Assembly: GCF_032118995.1 (NCBI RefSeq)
Contig: NC_092665.1
Location: 16,946,012 to 17,010,011 of the forward strand
Direction of reading: 5' to 3'
Source of the DNA: Asterias amurensis
Lineage: Eukaryota > Echinodermata > Asteroidea > Forcipulatida > Asteriidae
DNA: 64,000 nucleotides
Shown: positions 1 through 13,800 of the stretch, piece after piece
Numbering within the stretch: the stretch's first letter is position 1
How the letters are laid out: every line of letters begins with the position of its first letter
Made by a program: the position numbers and the translations under genes
Notes under the pieces: generated by a model
Seen by the model: only the letters and a program-made list of their open reading frames with translations
What the model was told of the DNA's origin: nothing
The model's database searches: none

Positions 1-2545
1 CTTAATGTGCTCACTATTTAGGGTCTGTTCACAGCTTGTGCAAAAATGAGCTGGATTTGTACAAAATGGTACAGAGTGTGTAAAAAAAGTTAATGTCTGT
101 TTCCTTTCATATGTTAGCTATAACTTTTACTTGGAAAGAAAGTTGTTACACAATTTTTATTTTTTGGTGTCATGTCCATGTTTGCTTGGAATCACCCTTT
201 TTCATTATCATGTAAATGAATGATTTTATAATACTGTACATGAAATGGTTTTGTGAGTTGAAGATAGAAGTCCGTGTAGATTTCTGACTGAATGACTACT
301 GTCCTACAAAATGTGCAATGATTTGTTTGCATTTTGCATTATTGATGCGTCTCGTCTCCCATGAACTAAAACATTCTGCTTTTGTGTTATTGCTTTATAT
401 TCTGATAGAGAGGAAAAGAAAAGAAAAGAAAAAGAAAAGTGTTTTTATTGTTGTCCTTGGATAACAATAAGAGACTGTCATGCTAAATGTACACAATGCA
501 TTGCTTCTATTATTCCTCTGTTGGATTAGGGTCGTCTCTATTGTGATGGAATGGAATAGTCCGTGCACTATTCAGAAAGACCATTACAGTGTGCACAGCA
601 GAATACAATTAAATTATTTTCATCAAATCCGATTTTATGCCGTTTTCGTTTAACTGGGGATGATGAAGCTTCTGGAAAAAGAAGTTAAAAGAAAGAAATT
701 AAAAGATTGAACATAACAAACTTAACATTGCAGCATTATTTTGGGCGGCCTTTAATTTTTGTGTGTGTGTTGTTGGTGTATGGTGAGGACTTCACATGAG
801 GTTTATGTGTAGCATACATGTACAGTATCATGTTTCCACAGCTAGTGATTAGTGCATGTTTGAATGCACTTTAGGGAAGATGTAATTGAGCTGTTAAGCC
901 ATTTGGGAACACCCTTGAAACCAGAGGGCAGGCTAGATATGCACAGGTTACAGAGAATCGTACTTTATGTAATTCCTTTTGCCTATTGTACAATAGAAGA
1001 GGACACTTTACATGGAGTACACGACACTGCATATGAACTGTAACAACTTTCAGTGTTTTATCACTATGCCTGCAGAGTCTACTCTTGTTGGACTTATATC
1101 ATATTGGGAGAGTGAAGGATTCACAAGGGCTGTGTATTGAAAAAGTACGGACTAGAAAAGACCAGGGCCTAATTTCATGGCGCTGCTTAGCGTAAGCAGA
1201 GAATGGCGCTTACGGAAGCAGGGAATTGTTTGCTTGCGGCAAGCGTATTTCATAGGTTAGCGGCAAATTTTTTGCTTCTGCGTGTGCGTACTCCGCATTC
1301 CTAGGCATTCTACGTTTACAAGGCTAGCGCAGAAATTTGGCGCTTACACGTTGGCGGGAAATCGTGATCGTAAGCGCAGAATTCTGCGGTAAGCAGAGCC
1401 ATCAAAAAAGGGCTCAGTTGTCTTTGGTCACGTGACTGTACGATGCCATTTTCGGTCCATGTGCAGCACAACTCGATGTCAAGTCTGGCACCCTGAGTGC
1501 AAGTTCCTCATACCAGATTTTAGAATGTCTATCCCCCTGGGTTAAAGGTTAAAGGTGAAGATAGGGGTTTAAGGTTATGAGTTAAAGGTGAAGATTAAAT
1601 TAGAGCATCATTTCCCCCCATAATTAAATCAGAAAAGAAAAAAACTTCCTTAACATGGTATGTTCAGTATAAGATCTCAGGCACCACTGCACAGGCAAGA
1701 CGACTTTCAACACAGAGGGCCTGGCTACACTAACACGGTAAGAACTTGAGCATTGGAACTAACCAACTATGATAACTTAAAGTGCATCTTATTGTTTGTA
1801 TTGGTTGTTCTCCCTGAATTGGTAACGGAGTGCTTGCTTGGTCAGAAATTATTGTTTTGGATTGGTCAAAATTACCACCTTGAATGTCCAGTCGGTAAGA
1901 TCCAGATGTTTTGCATGGCAAATTACTAATACTAAGTTTTAATTAATTTTTGTTTGTGATAGTTTTTTGATTGTAAACAAAAAAGTATATATTAACTGTT
2001 TTAACAATATTTCTGACCCATATTTTGGCTTTTCCCTTTCGAGGAAACTCTTATTCTTTGGAACGTCTATGTAACGTCTTCTAAAACGACTTTGTAATTA
2101 CAAGTGTGATGATTCTGTAGTTGTTGAACTGCCTGTGAGTGAGGTTACAGCTTCAGCAGTCAAGGCATGTCAGCAATGCATACTTGAAATTCACTCTCTG
2201 TGCTTAAGTTTCCTAATAGTTCACCTCCAGAATAAAGACTGTACTTTGCTTCATTAGTTTCCTTTGTTGTTAATTTGTTCAGTCTTACTTGTTCTTCTTG
2301 GAAAGTATTTGAAAGATAGTATGTGCTTATCATGCATGACATTCTTCCTTCTTTATAGGTGTGTTTTCTGAATTTGTTGGCCTTGGGAAAAATCTGGAGA
2401 ATTGCGATTAAATGGTCTGTCTTTTAGAGCATACTACATGTGTACTTGTTGGTTAGCATATTTTTTTTAATAAAGAAGACTTGTACACAAAAGCAGTAAT
2501 ACTTCTGATGGCAAGTTAAACATGTTGTTGTTGTTTGATTTCCAG
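1..2545. other. 5' flank of the eIF4G gene; no coding exon recognised
   Basis: AT-rich sequence upstream of the first recognisable eIF4G exon. It holds a short AAAAG-type simple repeat near 412-440 and one MITE-like element (1162-1414). The exon carrying the eIF4G start codon should lie here or further upstream, but I found no convincing one. From 2135 onward this DNA is shared with the second copy of the block, which starts at 28223. Confidence 0.5.
1162..1414. mobile_element. MITE-like element with imperfect terminal inverted repeats
   Basis: The left end reads AGGGCCTAATTTCATGGC followed by GCTGCTTA. The right end, read on the other strand, is GAGCCCTTTTTTGATGGC followed by TCTGCTTA, so the two ends form an imperfect inverted repeat. 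The interior is rich in GCTTACG/CGTAAGC motifs in both orientations and has no coding capacity. Similar short elements with a 'GGGCCTAATTTCAT' start are, from memory, common in echinoderm genomes. No clear target-site duplication was seen. Confidence 0.55.
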
Positions 2546-4894
2546 CAAACACGGCATCCAAATCCTGGCTCTGTCCCGAGCTCGGGAATTCCTTCAGGAG
2601 CCTCCCCATCACCATCCTCCAGTCCCGGCGTGGTGAACACACAGGGCCTGGCAACTGGTACGGCCCATGACATGAGCAACAAGGGGGCACCTAGCCGCCC
2701 AGGTCTCGCTCCCTCTCCCCACCAGCAAGGCAATGTGGTACAGCAGCAGCAGCAGCAGCAGCCACCTCAGGGGATGATCATTCAGCCACCGTACTTGATA
2801 CAACAGCAGAGAGGAGCAGTAAGTAGTGACTTGTGCTATTTTTCAATTTATTAGAAGGAAACACTTGAAAATCTTAACCTGGCTTCGAAAGGTGCTCAAC
2901 TCTTTTTCTGATCAGTTTGGAGTGTTTAATTATTGCCATTGATCAGCTTAGGAACAAGTTGGTGAATGATGTGTTTTAACAATTAAACATTCCTACAATA
3001 TAATTCAGAAAAAGGACAATGCAGAATGAAAAAATAAATTGATTCTAAATGGATGTTTTACCCTTTTACAGCCGATGTATGTCCCGATGAGTAACCAGCA
3101 GAATCCACGTGGTGCGATCCAAATCCAACAAGCTCCGAGTTCTGGACCCCAGCAGATGACGGCCGGAAGCCAGATGAATCCCATCAACCAGTACCACCAG
3201 CCGTTTGTCATACCCTTGATGCAACAGCAACTTAATATGTCTCAGGTGATTATTAAATGGATCTAACTTAATTACTTTCCCAACTTCTTTGCTTCTCCAT
3301 GCTCCTCTTCCCAATAATCAGACAAATATGTTCATATCAAATGCCATATCAGTAATTTGTTTAATTCTCTTGGGTTGTTATAAAGATAAAACTGTTTGAA
3401 TCAATCCAGCTCCCCTTTTCCTCCTGATCTTCCTCAGAACAAAGTAATTTGAAGGAATGAAGAACCATTATAGCCCACCCCCCCCCCACCTTTAGCCCGG
3501 TTTCATCGTGAATGATTTTGTTTTAGGTGAGGTGTTGTGATCCACCATCTGTTTCCAAAAAAAAAAAAAATTGATGGATAGAAAATAAAGCATAAATTTT
3601 TGAGGTCAAAGTGACGGACGATTTGCAACTGAGATTTTTTTGGATTGGGTTTTCTTCTCATTCTTGTTTTCTGTTGCAGTATCAACAAAGAGATCAAGCA
3701 GTGTACCAGCAGCAATCACACTTGAGTCAACCTTCTCAGCCACAAGTATGCACATTTTGCTTTGAATTTTAAATTTCTGTCAAATTTTATTTGTTAAAAT
3801 TAAAGAGCAACACACTTGAGAATAGGTATTACATAGTGTGAGTGTGTTATGACAAAGGCCAAAACCTTGAAGCTTGTTTCTATACAGATTGTATTGATTG
3901 TTTAATTCTGGTTCACCATATACATGTAGCAGTTTCTTTATCAAAACTTGCAATTTTTTTTTACTCAGTCCCCCTTTAAAATGTTTTATGCAAGTGTCTG
4001 TTAAAGGAAAATAGACTGTATGTTTCTAATGTAAAATTGAAAGCCTTGTTAAATTAGCTTTCATGTGAAGCTTGTCTAAATACCTTTTTAAATCCAATCA
4101 GAAGTGTGTTTCTAGTCTCATGCTATAAGTAGGAATGATAGGCAGTTTTCCCCCATGTTGAGGGTTTGCTCGATATCAAACTGGATCTACAGGTAGTCGG
4201 TGGGGAATTGCACCCGACTTTGTAAAACACCATTGTCTAAATGAACCTATTTTTGTTTGCTTATTCAGTACCAGCCAAGACAATTGTACCAGCAGAGACC
4301 TCAATTCACTCAACAGAATCCACAGGGACAGATCTATACACAACCCAGCACGCCACCATACTATTCAAACTCACAGCCAGTAAATCTGCAGCCCGGAGGA
4401 GGTAAAGAAAGAAAAACTTTATTTTTCAAGGGTAGGGTGGGCAGAACATTAAAGGCCATTATTTATGAGATATGTTGGCGTGGAAAATACCGGAAGTTTT
4501 GAAAGAGAACTCTCAGTTGGTGGTTAGTTTTGAAAGAGAACTGTCAGGTGGCGGTTAGGGAGGAAGACTTCTATAGATATATATTTTGAACAAATTTGTT
4601 AATCAACTTTTTATCCCTAACAAGTATTGTCTTTTTTCCAAAGCTACATTTTTCCAGAGCAATCAGCAAGGAATGGTTGTCCAACCCCAGATGAGGCCTC
4701 AGGCTTACACAGCCACACTCCCACAGGCACCCCAGTACAATGCCGCCCCAAAGAAAAAGAGCCTTATCCGTATCGTGGATCCCAAATCCAATCAGGATAT
4801 CACGGATACGATCATCCGCGAGGCTTCCATGACAACGACTGGTAGCTCCTCGCCTCATTCTGGACAATCAAGTGCTTCAGGGACCCCACCAGCT
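2546..4894 (+). CDS. EIF4G: eIF4G exons 1-5: glutamine/proline-rich N terminus with conserved IRDP-like motif
   Basis: Low-complexity Q/P/S/N-rich region, as at the N terminus of animal eIF4G, with a polyglutamine run encoded near 2740-2761. Exon 5 contains [18 protein letters not shown], matching the conserved motif around IRIRDPNQGGKDITEEI of vertebrate eIF4G that follows the PABP-binding part. Exon 2 uses a weak donor (CAG|GTGATT). Exon 4 has two donors: GTAAAG after 4401, which leaves a phase that does not fit the exon 5 acceptor at 4658, and GTAAAT after 4379, which does. I chose 4379; acceptor 4671 with the longer exon is the alternative. Confidence 0.85.
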
Positions 4895-7800
4895 GTAAGT
4901 CGCTTCTCTTTAACTGTCCCAGGTCACATACTTTATTTTGGTCAAGACATTGATTTTTTTGGTTTGGTTTAGTGAGTGGCAGTCTTTTAAAAATATCTTT
5001 GATTGCCATTTGTAATATGCTAATGTAATAAAATGCACCCTACTTGACAAAGTCGCTCTTCTCTTTTTAAGATCAGCTTCTTGCTGATGGGGTTGTAATA
5101 CAACATCCCTAAACAATCACCAGAAATATAAATAACTTAAAAAATGTCCATGAGATGCATTGGAAAGTTGAAATAGAGATATTTGCAGAAGGAACCTGTT
5201 CATGTTCTGCATACATTGTTAAAAACTTGTTGGACTTTGATTTTTTTCTAGACTATTGTTAATATGGAAGAATTTGAATTCAACAAAATACTTAAAAGCT
5301 GCATGGTTGTGTACATGTACATCTGTATCTTTGTATTAGTGAAACGGAACGAGCGAGTCATTCAAGCTTCAATAACTTTGTTGATGAATTCATTCACCTG
5401 ACTCTGTGCTGAGTTTACTTTGGTCGCTTCATGTTGAGATATTTGATTTTTCTTATCAATTTATGATGTTGCTTAGAATGCAGGGTTATGAGTCTGTCTT
5501 CTGGTGCAATTATGTTCATTTATTTCTTGAGAATGATGTACAATCTTGTATTGATTATTTTGTATTATGTACGTGTTCGGTAGCCTCTCTTTAGACTGTG
5601 CAAGTCTCTTATGTATTCAAACTTCTGGAACCAAATTGTTCCCAACCATCTTGAGTTTTACTCTAATTTTGTTTCTTCAAATCATTTAGTTTAACATGGG
5701 TTGTGGCTATACCAAGTTTTTTGGAAAGTAAAGCTTAGCTATTAAACATAAGTTAGTAACAAAAACTAGAGAAGAAGACCTAATCTCTGTTTTCAGATCA
5801 TTTGTAATCAGTTTAGACTTTTGCCCAACTGACTTTTACTTATCATATAAGTAAGCGGCCTCATCTTAAGTTTAAAATGAATTCAAAATGAGACTTTTTT
5901 TTAATAGAAAAATATATTTCTGTTACGAGTCTTTGATACCTGTGTAGCTTGCACAGTCTAATAAGGTTTTAGTTAAAGCTTTATTATTTTTTATTAAGTT
6001 TATCACATTTTAATTTGCTTTTCTTGTCGTGTGATGTGATTTGTCTGTATGCCTTTATTTTGCTTAATCCAGCAGTCTCAAACACCTCCACAGAATCATC
6101 AAGCCAACGAGAAACGTGCTGCGATTCAAGCGACCTTTGCAGCCCAAGTTGCACGTTTAGCTCACGATGCCCCCACACCACATGCGTCAGAAGCGCAAAT
6201 AGCAGCCACAAATCAAATGAGCGTAATCCCCCCTCAGAATCCACTGCCAGAGGGAGAACTAGCCAAGGAACCAATAAAAGGTGCACCTCCTGAGGTAGTT
6301 TCACCAGCAGTAGAGCCACAGTCTCAGCAAGGATCTGCAACTATCCCTGATCCTTTGGCAGCTGCTGTTCCTGCTGTTCCTGCTGTTCCTGCTGCTGTTC
6401 CTGTAGTGGTCGCTGTTCCTAATAAAACTGTCAAAGTAGAAGCTGCTCTGGAAGATCAAGTGGTCCCTGCATTGCCTGAGGCAGCTGCCAAGACTGATGA
6501 TATTGTCCAAGCCACTCCCCAAGCTCCCAGTGAGGTGTCTTCCACAAAACCATTTGAACAGGCAGCCACAGTTGTCAGTGAATCTGTTAAACAGCCTACT
6601 GTGGTTGAACCAGCGCCCAAAGCCACACCCGCTTTGGACTCCAGAACTGATATGCCACCACAAGTTGACCCTGCACAAGGCAGGGAAGAACTCAAAACAG
6701 AGAGTAGTGACTCTGACAAAGGTGCTCTTCCTACGAATGTGAAATCACTCCCAGAAGCTGCTAAGCAGCCAAATCCCACTCCTGCCACTAAAGATTCAGA
6801 GGATCAAAAACCAGCTGAGGTGAACTCTAAAGTTGTTGTTGGAAAGCAAGTTGATGAAAGTGTAAACAAAGATGCCAAGGATGATGTGATTGCACCTACT
6901 GCACAAGTTGTCAGCAAAGAGAAGAGCGAAACAGCAACAGTTGAGGGTAGTGCATCCACTGTTACAGGTTAGTCACATCGCTATGACCACAGAGAAATAA
7001 CTCAAGGAATCCACAGCAAATGCTGTGGTGCTTTGATGTGGTGCCATTTGCAAAGGTTCAATACAAACTTGTGAAATTTCCTCATAGAAGTGCCCCTTAC
7101 TAGAGGAAATTTCATTCAAGAATGAAATTCAACGCTGCTATCTGATATTGTCTCTTTCAGTAATGGAAACACAAATCTATGCACAGTTAATATTATTTGC
7201 TCCTAGTAATGATTGATTCTTCAACCGAAAAGAGATCTCACTGGATACTTGGGTTTCTTTTATAGCTAGAGGTTCAGAGTCAATTATTATTATATTCAAA
7301 TTGATAGCAGGCCTGAAACTTCATGCTCCTGGTCATTGCCTTGGTGCCCTTGAAATGGTACATTAAAAATTTACAATTTCCTCATAGGGTGCCCTTTGCC
7401 TTGGTGCCCTTGCCCTTTCAACAATGAAGAGTAGAGTCCTATTGTAATGTTCAAATGATGGTTAAACCTGTTCTGCTAGGCACTTTGCTGTTGAGTGATT
7501 TGAAATGTGTTAAATATATGCTTGGAAAGACGTTTTGTTAACTTTAAATATTGACTCTGATGCTTTTATCATTTTGTTTTCATTGAAGCATCAGCAAAGG
7601 AGCCCGTTAAAAAGAAGAATCAGAAGACTAAACTTAAAGATTTTGAGAAGAAGGGTTTGAAAGATGAAGATGAATTAGAGGCTTATCGCTCTGATGCACC
7701 TGAGGTAAGATTGACACTTCATATTGTATTTAATCAGGGTTAAAGACATCTTTATGACATCTTGATCGCCAGTCTCCTGATGATGACTAGAGCAAACTAG

Positions 7801-10800
7801 ACCAATTAAGAACGCGCCCTGCGGCAGTTAAGTTAACAACGAGACGAAGACATACCCATGGACCGACTGAGCAAAAGTAGTAGTCCTGGCCGTTTTATTT
7901 TTTAGCACGGGTAGTAGTTAATAAGCAGGACAGTTCTTTTCAGAAGTGGTCTCCAAATTCTGAAATCTACTCCGTGACAGTAGAATAAAAAGCAAGACCT
8001 AGTTCCAAAATAACAATATTTACACAGCAAAGTAAACTTTTAAATGGTGTCATCGCAAACTGAATGTACATTGATACCTCTCTATGCATTCCCTTAAAAT
8101 CCTTTTCAATGCCAACTGAGTAGATTAGAACTAAACTGGACCTCGGTGGAGGATGTCTATGGTTACAGTAGAGCTACACATATAGAAACTAACATGTCTT
8201 AACCTCGTTCTTAATGAAGAAACAGGCACCAGAAGAGAGAGAAACAAAATCAACACTAGCTGAGAAGACAGAGATGGAATCTGAATCTAATGCAACTCAG
8301 GAGGTTAAGGTGAAAGTAGAGACACCAGCAGAGGTGCCATCCAGCGAGGGAAAGAAAAAGGATCCAGAGGAAAAAGAAGTTGTTGTAGAGGATACTAAAG
8401 AGAAACAGGAGCAGGAGAAAGTTGAATCTGAGAATGCTAAGAACAAAGAAGAAGCGACTGATGAGGACCCTAAGGCATCCTTAAAAGACAACAAAATACA
8501 GCTGAAGTACACCTATAGGGAAGGTAAGATAGGAAGGGGGATTAGTATGAACAGAAAAGGCTATGAGGAAACTGGAAATCAAATAAATATTAAGTTCATA
8601 AAAACATGCCCCTGAGTAGGGCTTTCAAAACCAAAAATACAGGTGAAGTACATCTATAGAGACGGTGAGACAGGAAGGGGGGATTAGTATCAACTGAAGA
8701 GGCTCAGAGGAAAACTTATATTATTATTTTGATTTTATTTTTAATATTAAGTTCTTAAAAACATAAAGGTATAACTACATAGAATAATGCCGGGAATGCA
8801 AAGTGGGGCTTTCAAAGCAAAGATAAATGTATGTGAGCAGGCTTCATGCTCGCAAGTTTTTGCGCTCCCAAGCCTTCACTTTGCGCTCACAGTTAAGTTT
8901 TTTTTTAACAGCCTTAGAGGTTTGGGTTTAATTCAATGGTATTCCTTACCCATAAATTATCCTATTCCAGTTGGATATCAAAATTTAAAACAGGGTTTTC
9001 TAGAAGAGACCCAGATAAAAGAAGTATTTGTAATTCCTGTTTTATTTGTTTTGCCGTTGTTTCTTACAGACCAGTGGAGTCCAATGAACCCGGAAGGGAA
9101 GAAGCAATACGGCCGCGACTTTCTGCTGCAATTTCAGTCGGACTGTAAAGACAAACCAGAAGGTCTTCCACACATACCAGACATAGTGCTGGAAAAGGTA
9201 CGATTAGCAAAATTCAAATCTCTAGATATCATGCCTGTAATTTACAGCAGTTTCTCCTTTCCCAAAACTTTGGTTCCTCTAAATTTTATTCAGGAGTGAT
9301 GTGAAGTTTCTACTGATGCCAATTTGTTTCTTTCCAGGGGTGTGTTATGGTGGCTGTAACCAGTAACCAATAAATGTATCGGTCATTGACTAGTGATTGA
9401 CCAAATGCCGATTTAACAGAATCAGTTGTTGTTTACGACCATGAAAAACACATCCAAATTGAATTTTGGGACACCATTTGTCTAAAGCTGAAGTCATACA
9501 GTCTTAATTGTATGATTCTGTAGATGTGATCAGAGCTTCACTTTGTTGGTGTAACTTTCTTTGTATACCTAATTGTGTTTGCATGTGGAAGCACTTTAAA
9601 AGCATCATTTAATTTTCTATGTTTACCTTTTGATTTTGTTGTTCAGGCTGAGATAAGGCTACCAAGTACAGAAATGCCAAGCAGAATAAACAACAGAGTG
9701 GACTTTACACCACAATACCTCAAGTCACCTCGTGGTTCAGTAAGTGTTACTTGATTATTTATTATGCCTTAATGACTAGTGAAATTTACTACCTGACTAG
9801 TTGCACTCCAGTAGTCACGACTTTGACACTGATTTGATAGTCATGATCTGGTGTTACCGCATCTTTTCAATATCTTATTTCCACCATGAAAAGTTTCAAA
9901 TCCGACTTTGACACCGGTCTCAACTTGTTGTCAGCAAAGTTCTAATTATGTATCAATGCAGGTATAATATGGTAAAAATCAGACTGAATTGTGATGCATT
10001 GCAATGAACGCCATTGTAGTAATGAAGTCTTTTGATTGATATGTTTGTCACAGCATAAGAACATAGCAAAGATTTGTATGCTTTTACTATTATCTTTTGT
10101 AGATTAAGTTGTTTTAGTTATCGTTTGAATCTCAGTGATGTGTCAGACTGTACCAGAAGAATGTTTGTAAAAGACTATTGTTTTCGATGCTGTGCATTCA
10201 ATGAGAAACTTGTACAAAACTTGAGTTCCTAAACCAATAAATAGTATTTATCAAACTCCATTAAATAAGTTGTGTTTCTGTTGCTACCTTTCAGCAACCT
10301 CCACCAAACTTTGGTCAGGGTGTTCCTGGGGGCCGACGTTCCTCGAAAGAGCCTAAGAAGGTGATCCAGAGAGCGTCTCAACCTCCCAAGCTCAGCACTG
10401 CTGGAGACAAAGCCTGGAAACCTGACAAGGATGTGCCTGACGATGCGGAAGAAGCCAAGACCGTTGTGAGTAATCATCTTACAGAATGGAATTGTGGAGT
10501 CAGGAATATTGTAGTTTGTGAGAGATTTACATAAGTTACATTTCTGGTGGTTTGTTGTTCTTCAAAATTATGTTAAATAAACTAGCCTACAGAAAAAAAC
10601 ACAGGACCACAGACCCGAGGCCAAAGTACATTTAGTGTTACGCCAGTAAACTCACAATGAGACAGCCCAGTGGTCATGTGTTTTTCAATTGACTATTATG
10701 ACAGTAACACCTCATTGGGTAGTATCTCTGTGAACAAAATATATTCACAATTTTTCTGATATGTCTTTCAGTTCCGTTGAGTATCGAAGTAGCATGGCAA

Positions 10801-13800
10801 ATGAGATATATGTTCTCAAAATGTTTGTTCAACTCATTTTGAACTGGTCTTGTAAAATGAACTCTGGTCCAGTTAAACTGTAGTCTTGTTGATTTTGCAC
10901 CCACATTCGAGCCCTGTTTGAGGGGTGACAACATAATATTGTGAATTGTGGTTCAGAAGCACAAGTAACATCACTTTAATATGAGCGTAATATTTCTTTC
11001 ACTGTGAGTACATGATTAATGTATTTAAATTATTTTTGATTTGTCAGGAACTTATGAAAAAAATGAAAGCTCTGTTGAATAAGTTGACTCCCAATAACTT
11101 CAGCAAGCTAAAAGATCAGGTGTTGGGTTACTCCATCGACACAGAGGAAAGACTTAAAGGCGTCATTGACACCGTTTTTGAAAAGGTAAAGAAGCTACTT
11201 CCAGGAAAACTGCAAGAGTGTTGATTTATTTTAAAAGATTTTGTCAGAACAATACATGCCTCAATTTTTAGCTCTTTCGTAGCGAAACAGCTCTTGTTTT
11301 TGTTAAAAGTTTTTTTTATTATTATTATTTTTTTATTTGTCATCTTCAGAAAAATGTCATATAAGTGCTGATTTGCAATGTTCCCAAAAAGCAATTGCAA
11401 TGAAATTTTCAGGGATGAAAGGTATTGTTGCAATGATCATTGCAAAACAAGGATGTCATTATGACATAATCAGAAGTCACGTGACGTCATCTTAAAGGTG
11501 TTGTATTTTTAATGTTTGAAAATTTATAACAAATTAGCCACAAGAGACCGTAGGTTTCTGTTTGCGGGATTGGGGAGGGATAAATTAGGTCTTCATTTTG
11601 TTTTGTGTGCGTGACCTCACATGACCTCTACTTCCGGTCTAAACCAGAAGTGCCCCTCTAATTCATAATTGGCAAAAGATATGAAGTTGCTTTTAACGAT
11701 GTTAGTGCTTGGCAAGGGTGGGCAGTTCAAAAAAAATACCAATGACGTCACAAAATGCAACAGCGCCCTCTAGCGGCGGGTTGAAAACTCGTCAAAATGG
11801 ACTTTTTGAAGATGTGTGTGGTGAAGTTTCTTGTAATCATTTCAAATTTTACACACACGTTAACTGTCAGGCAGCCATCATATGTGTGAAGTTTCAGATC
11901 AATGATGTCATTGGGGGTCACGTGACGCGGCCTTAAAGGTGCACTTTTTGAACTTATATAACTCCCGAAGTAATTATGCGATTATGTTTCAACTTGGTAG
12001 GTTGTTAGATATTGGCAAGCTCTCGTGAATTGTGAAATGACGTCATGATGACGTCATCACACGATATTTTATGATTTTTTTCTATTTTTGCACCTTTAAC
12101 ACATAAATTGCTATCCGAACATGGTATAATCCAAATTATTTTTTTAAATAGCCTGGATAAGTCATAACTGCTGTAAAAAAAGAATGAATTTCAAATTTAG
12201 TTGACAAAATTTAAATTGTTATTAACGAAACAGCTGTGCATTTGTGCACAAATGCAATTATGTCTAGTTATTTTATTTTTTGTTTAACAGTAAGTGTTTA
12301 TGATGAAAGCATTCAATAAAATATGAAAACTCTTGATTAAAAAAAAATAATGAAACACTCCCTTAAATGTCCTGTATGTATTTTTGATGAATGCTTCTTA
12401 TTATTCTGTTTTTGTTTGTTCGTAGGCAATCAGTGAGCAGGCCTTCAGTAGAACATATGCACAGTTGTGTCGAGACTTGTCTCAGGTAAGAACAAACCAG
12501 GGTTTGCCATCGTTGTTTGGAACAAATGATAAACAAATGATTAACAATCTTTGCAGCTACTTGGTGAATTAAAAACCTGCTTTCTTAGACAAAATGTCCT
12601 TGAAACCAGTGCCTAACTACACTTTCTGAGGTGGATGTAATATGTATGCAGGCCGGTATGCCTAGGTGCAAGGGCACCAAAGCATTTTCTCCTCTGGTAA
12701 AGGGGCATTCTATGAGGAAATTGTAAATTTCTACTGTAGCATTTCAAGGGCACCAAGGCAATGACCATGGTGCATTGAGGCAATCGCCTTTGTTGCCTCC
12801 GTGAAGTATTAGACCTGACGTATGGCACTTAAATTGAAACCATATGAATAAACTGTGAAGGCAGCATTTTAAAGAAGGTTTTGAATTTATTTTAACATGA
12901 TGTATTTTTATTTGAATTATGACAGCTGAGGGTACCAACAACCTCTGGTCAAGGTGTTGTTCAATTCCGCACTCTACTCATCAACCGATGTCAAAAGGAG
13001 TTTGAGAAAGAAAAGAATGACGAGAAAGAAGAGCAAGTTGCAAGAGAAGCCATTGCCAAGCTGCCTGTGAGTAGATGACATGAAAGTTAGGGTTGGGGTT
13101 GGGAGGCTTTATTTAGTGTTATTAATTGAAGGATATTGATGCACGGTACAACTTATATTGGGTTGGATGAGCAAGTAGCAAGAGAAGCCGTTGCCAAGCT
13201 GCCTGTGAGTAAATGACATGAAAGTTAGGGTTGGGGTTGGGAGGCTTTATTTAGTGTTATTTATTGAAGGATATTGATGCACGGTACAACTTAAATTGGG
13301 TTGGATGTCATTTGTCGTGGCCTGGGTAGCTGGTGTGTAATGTGCTTGCCTCTCACCAATGTGGTCTAGGTCCAATTCCTGGCCAAGGCTGTACATGAGC
13401 AGACTAGTGCACTTTCAATATCTGGCTGTGTTTGATGGTCATGTATGGGTTGATGTGGCTGCCAAAGGTGCCTTGCGGCATGACTGCGACTGAAACACGT
13501 TGTGGTCTGGGTGGATGCGGCGTAATGTGCTTGCCTCTCACCAATGTGGTCTGGGTCAAATTCCTGGCCAAGGCTATACGTATGGGTTGATGTGGCTGCC
13601 AAAGGTGTCTTGCGGCATGACTGCGACTGAAACACGTTGTAGCCGCGTCTACAGATTGGCGTCTCGGCTGCAAGTAGGAATGATTAGCCTCTAATATGAT
13701 TCATATTTTTACTATTTTAAGACCATTTTGGTCATGTTGTCAACTCTACTAAACCCGACTTAAGCTCATACATGGGGGAAATACCATATAGAATGTCCTG

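Noticed and set aside
2522-2545. ATG at 2522 as the eIF4G start codon
   Set aside because: It lies in the polypyrimidine tract directly before a good acceptor (TTTCCAG at 2545). The frame is open only because the tract is TTG repeats.
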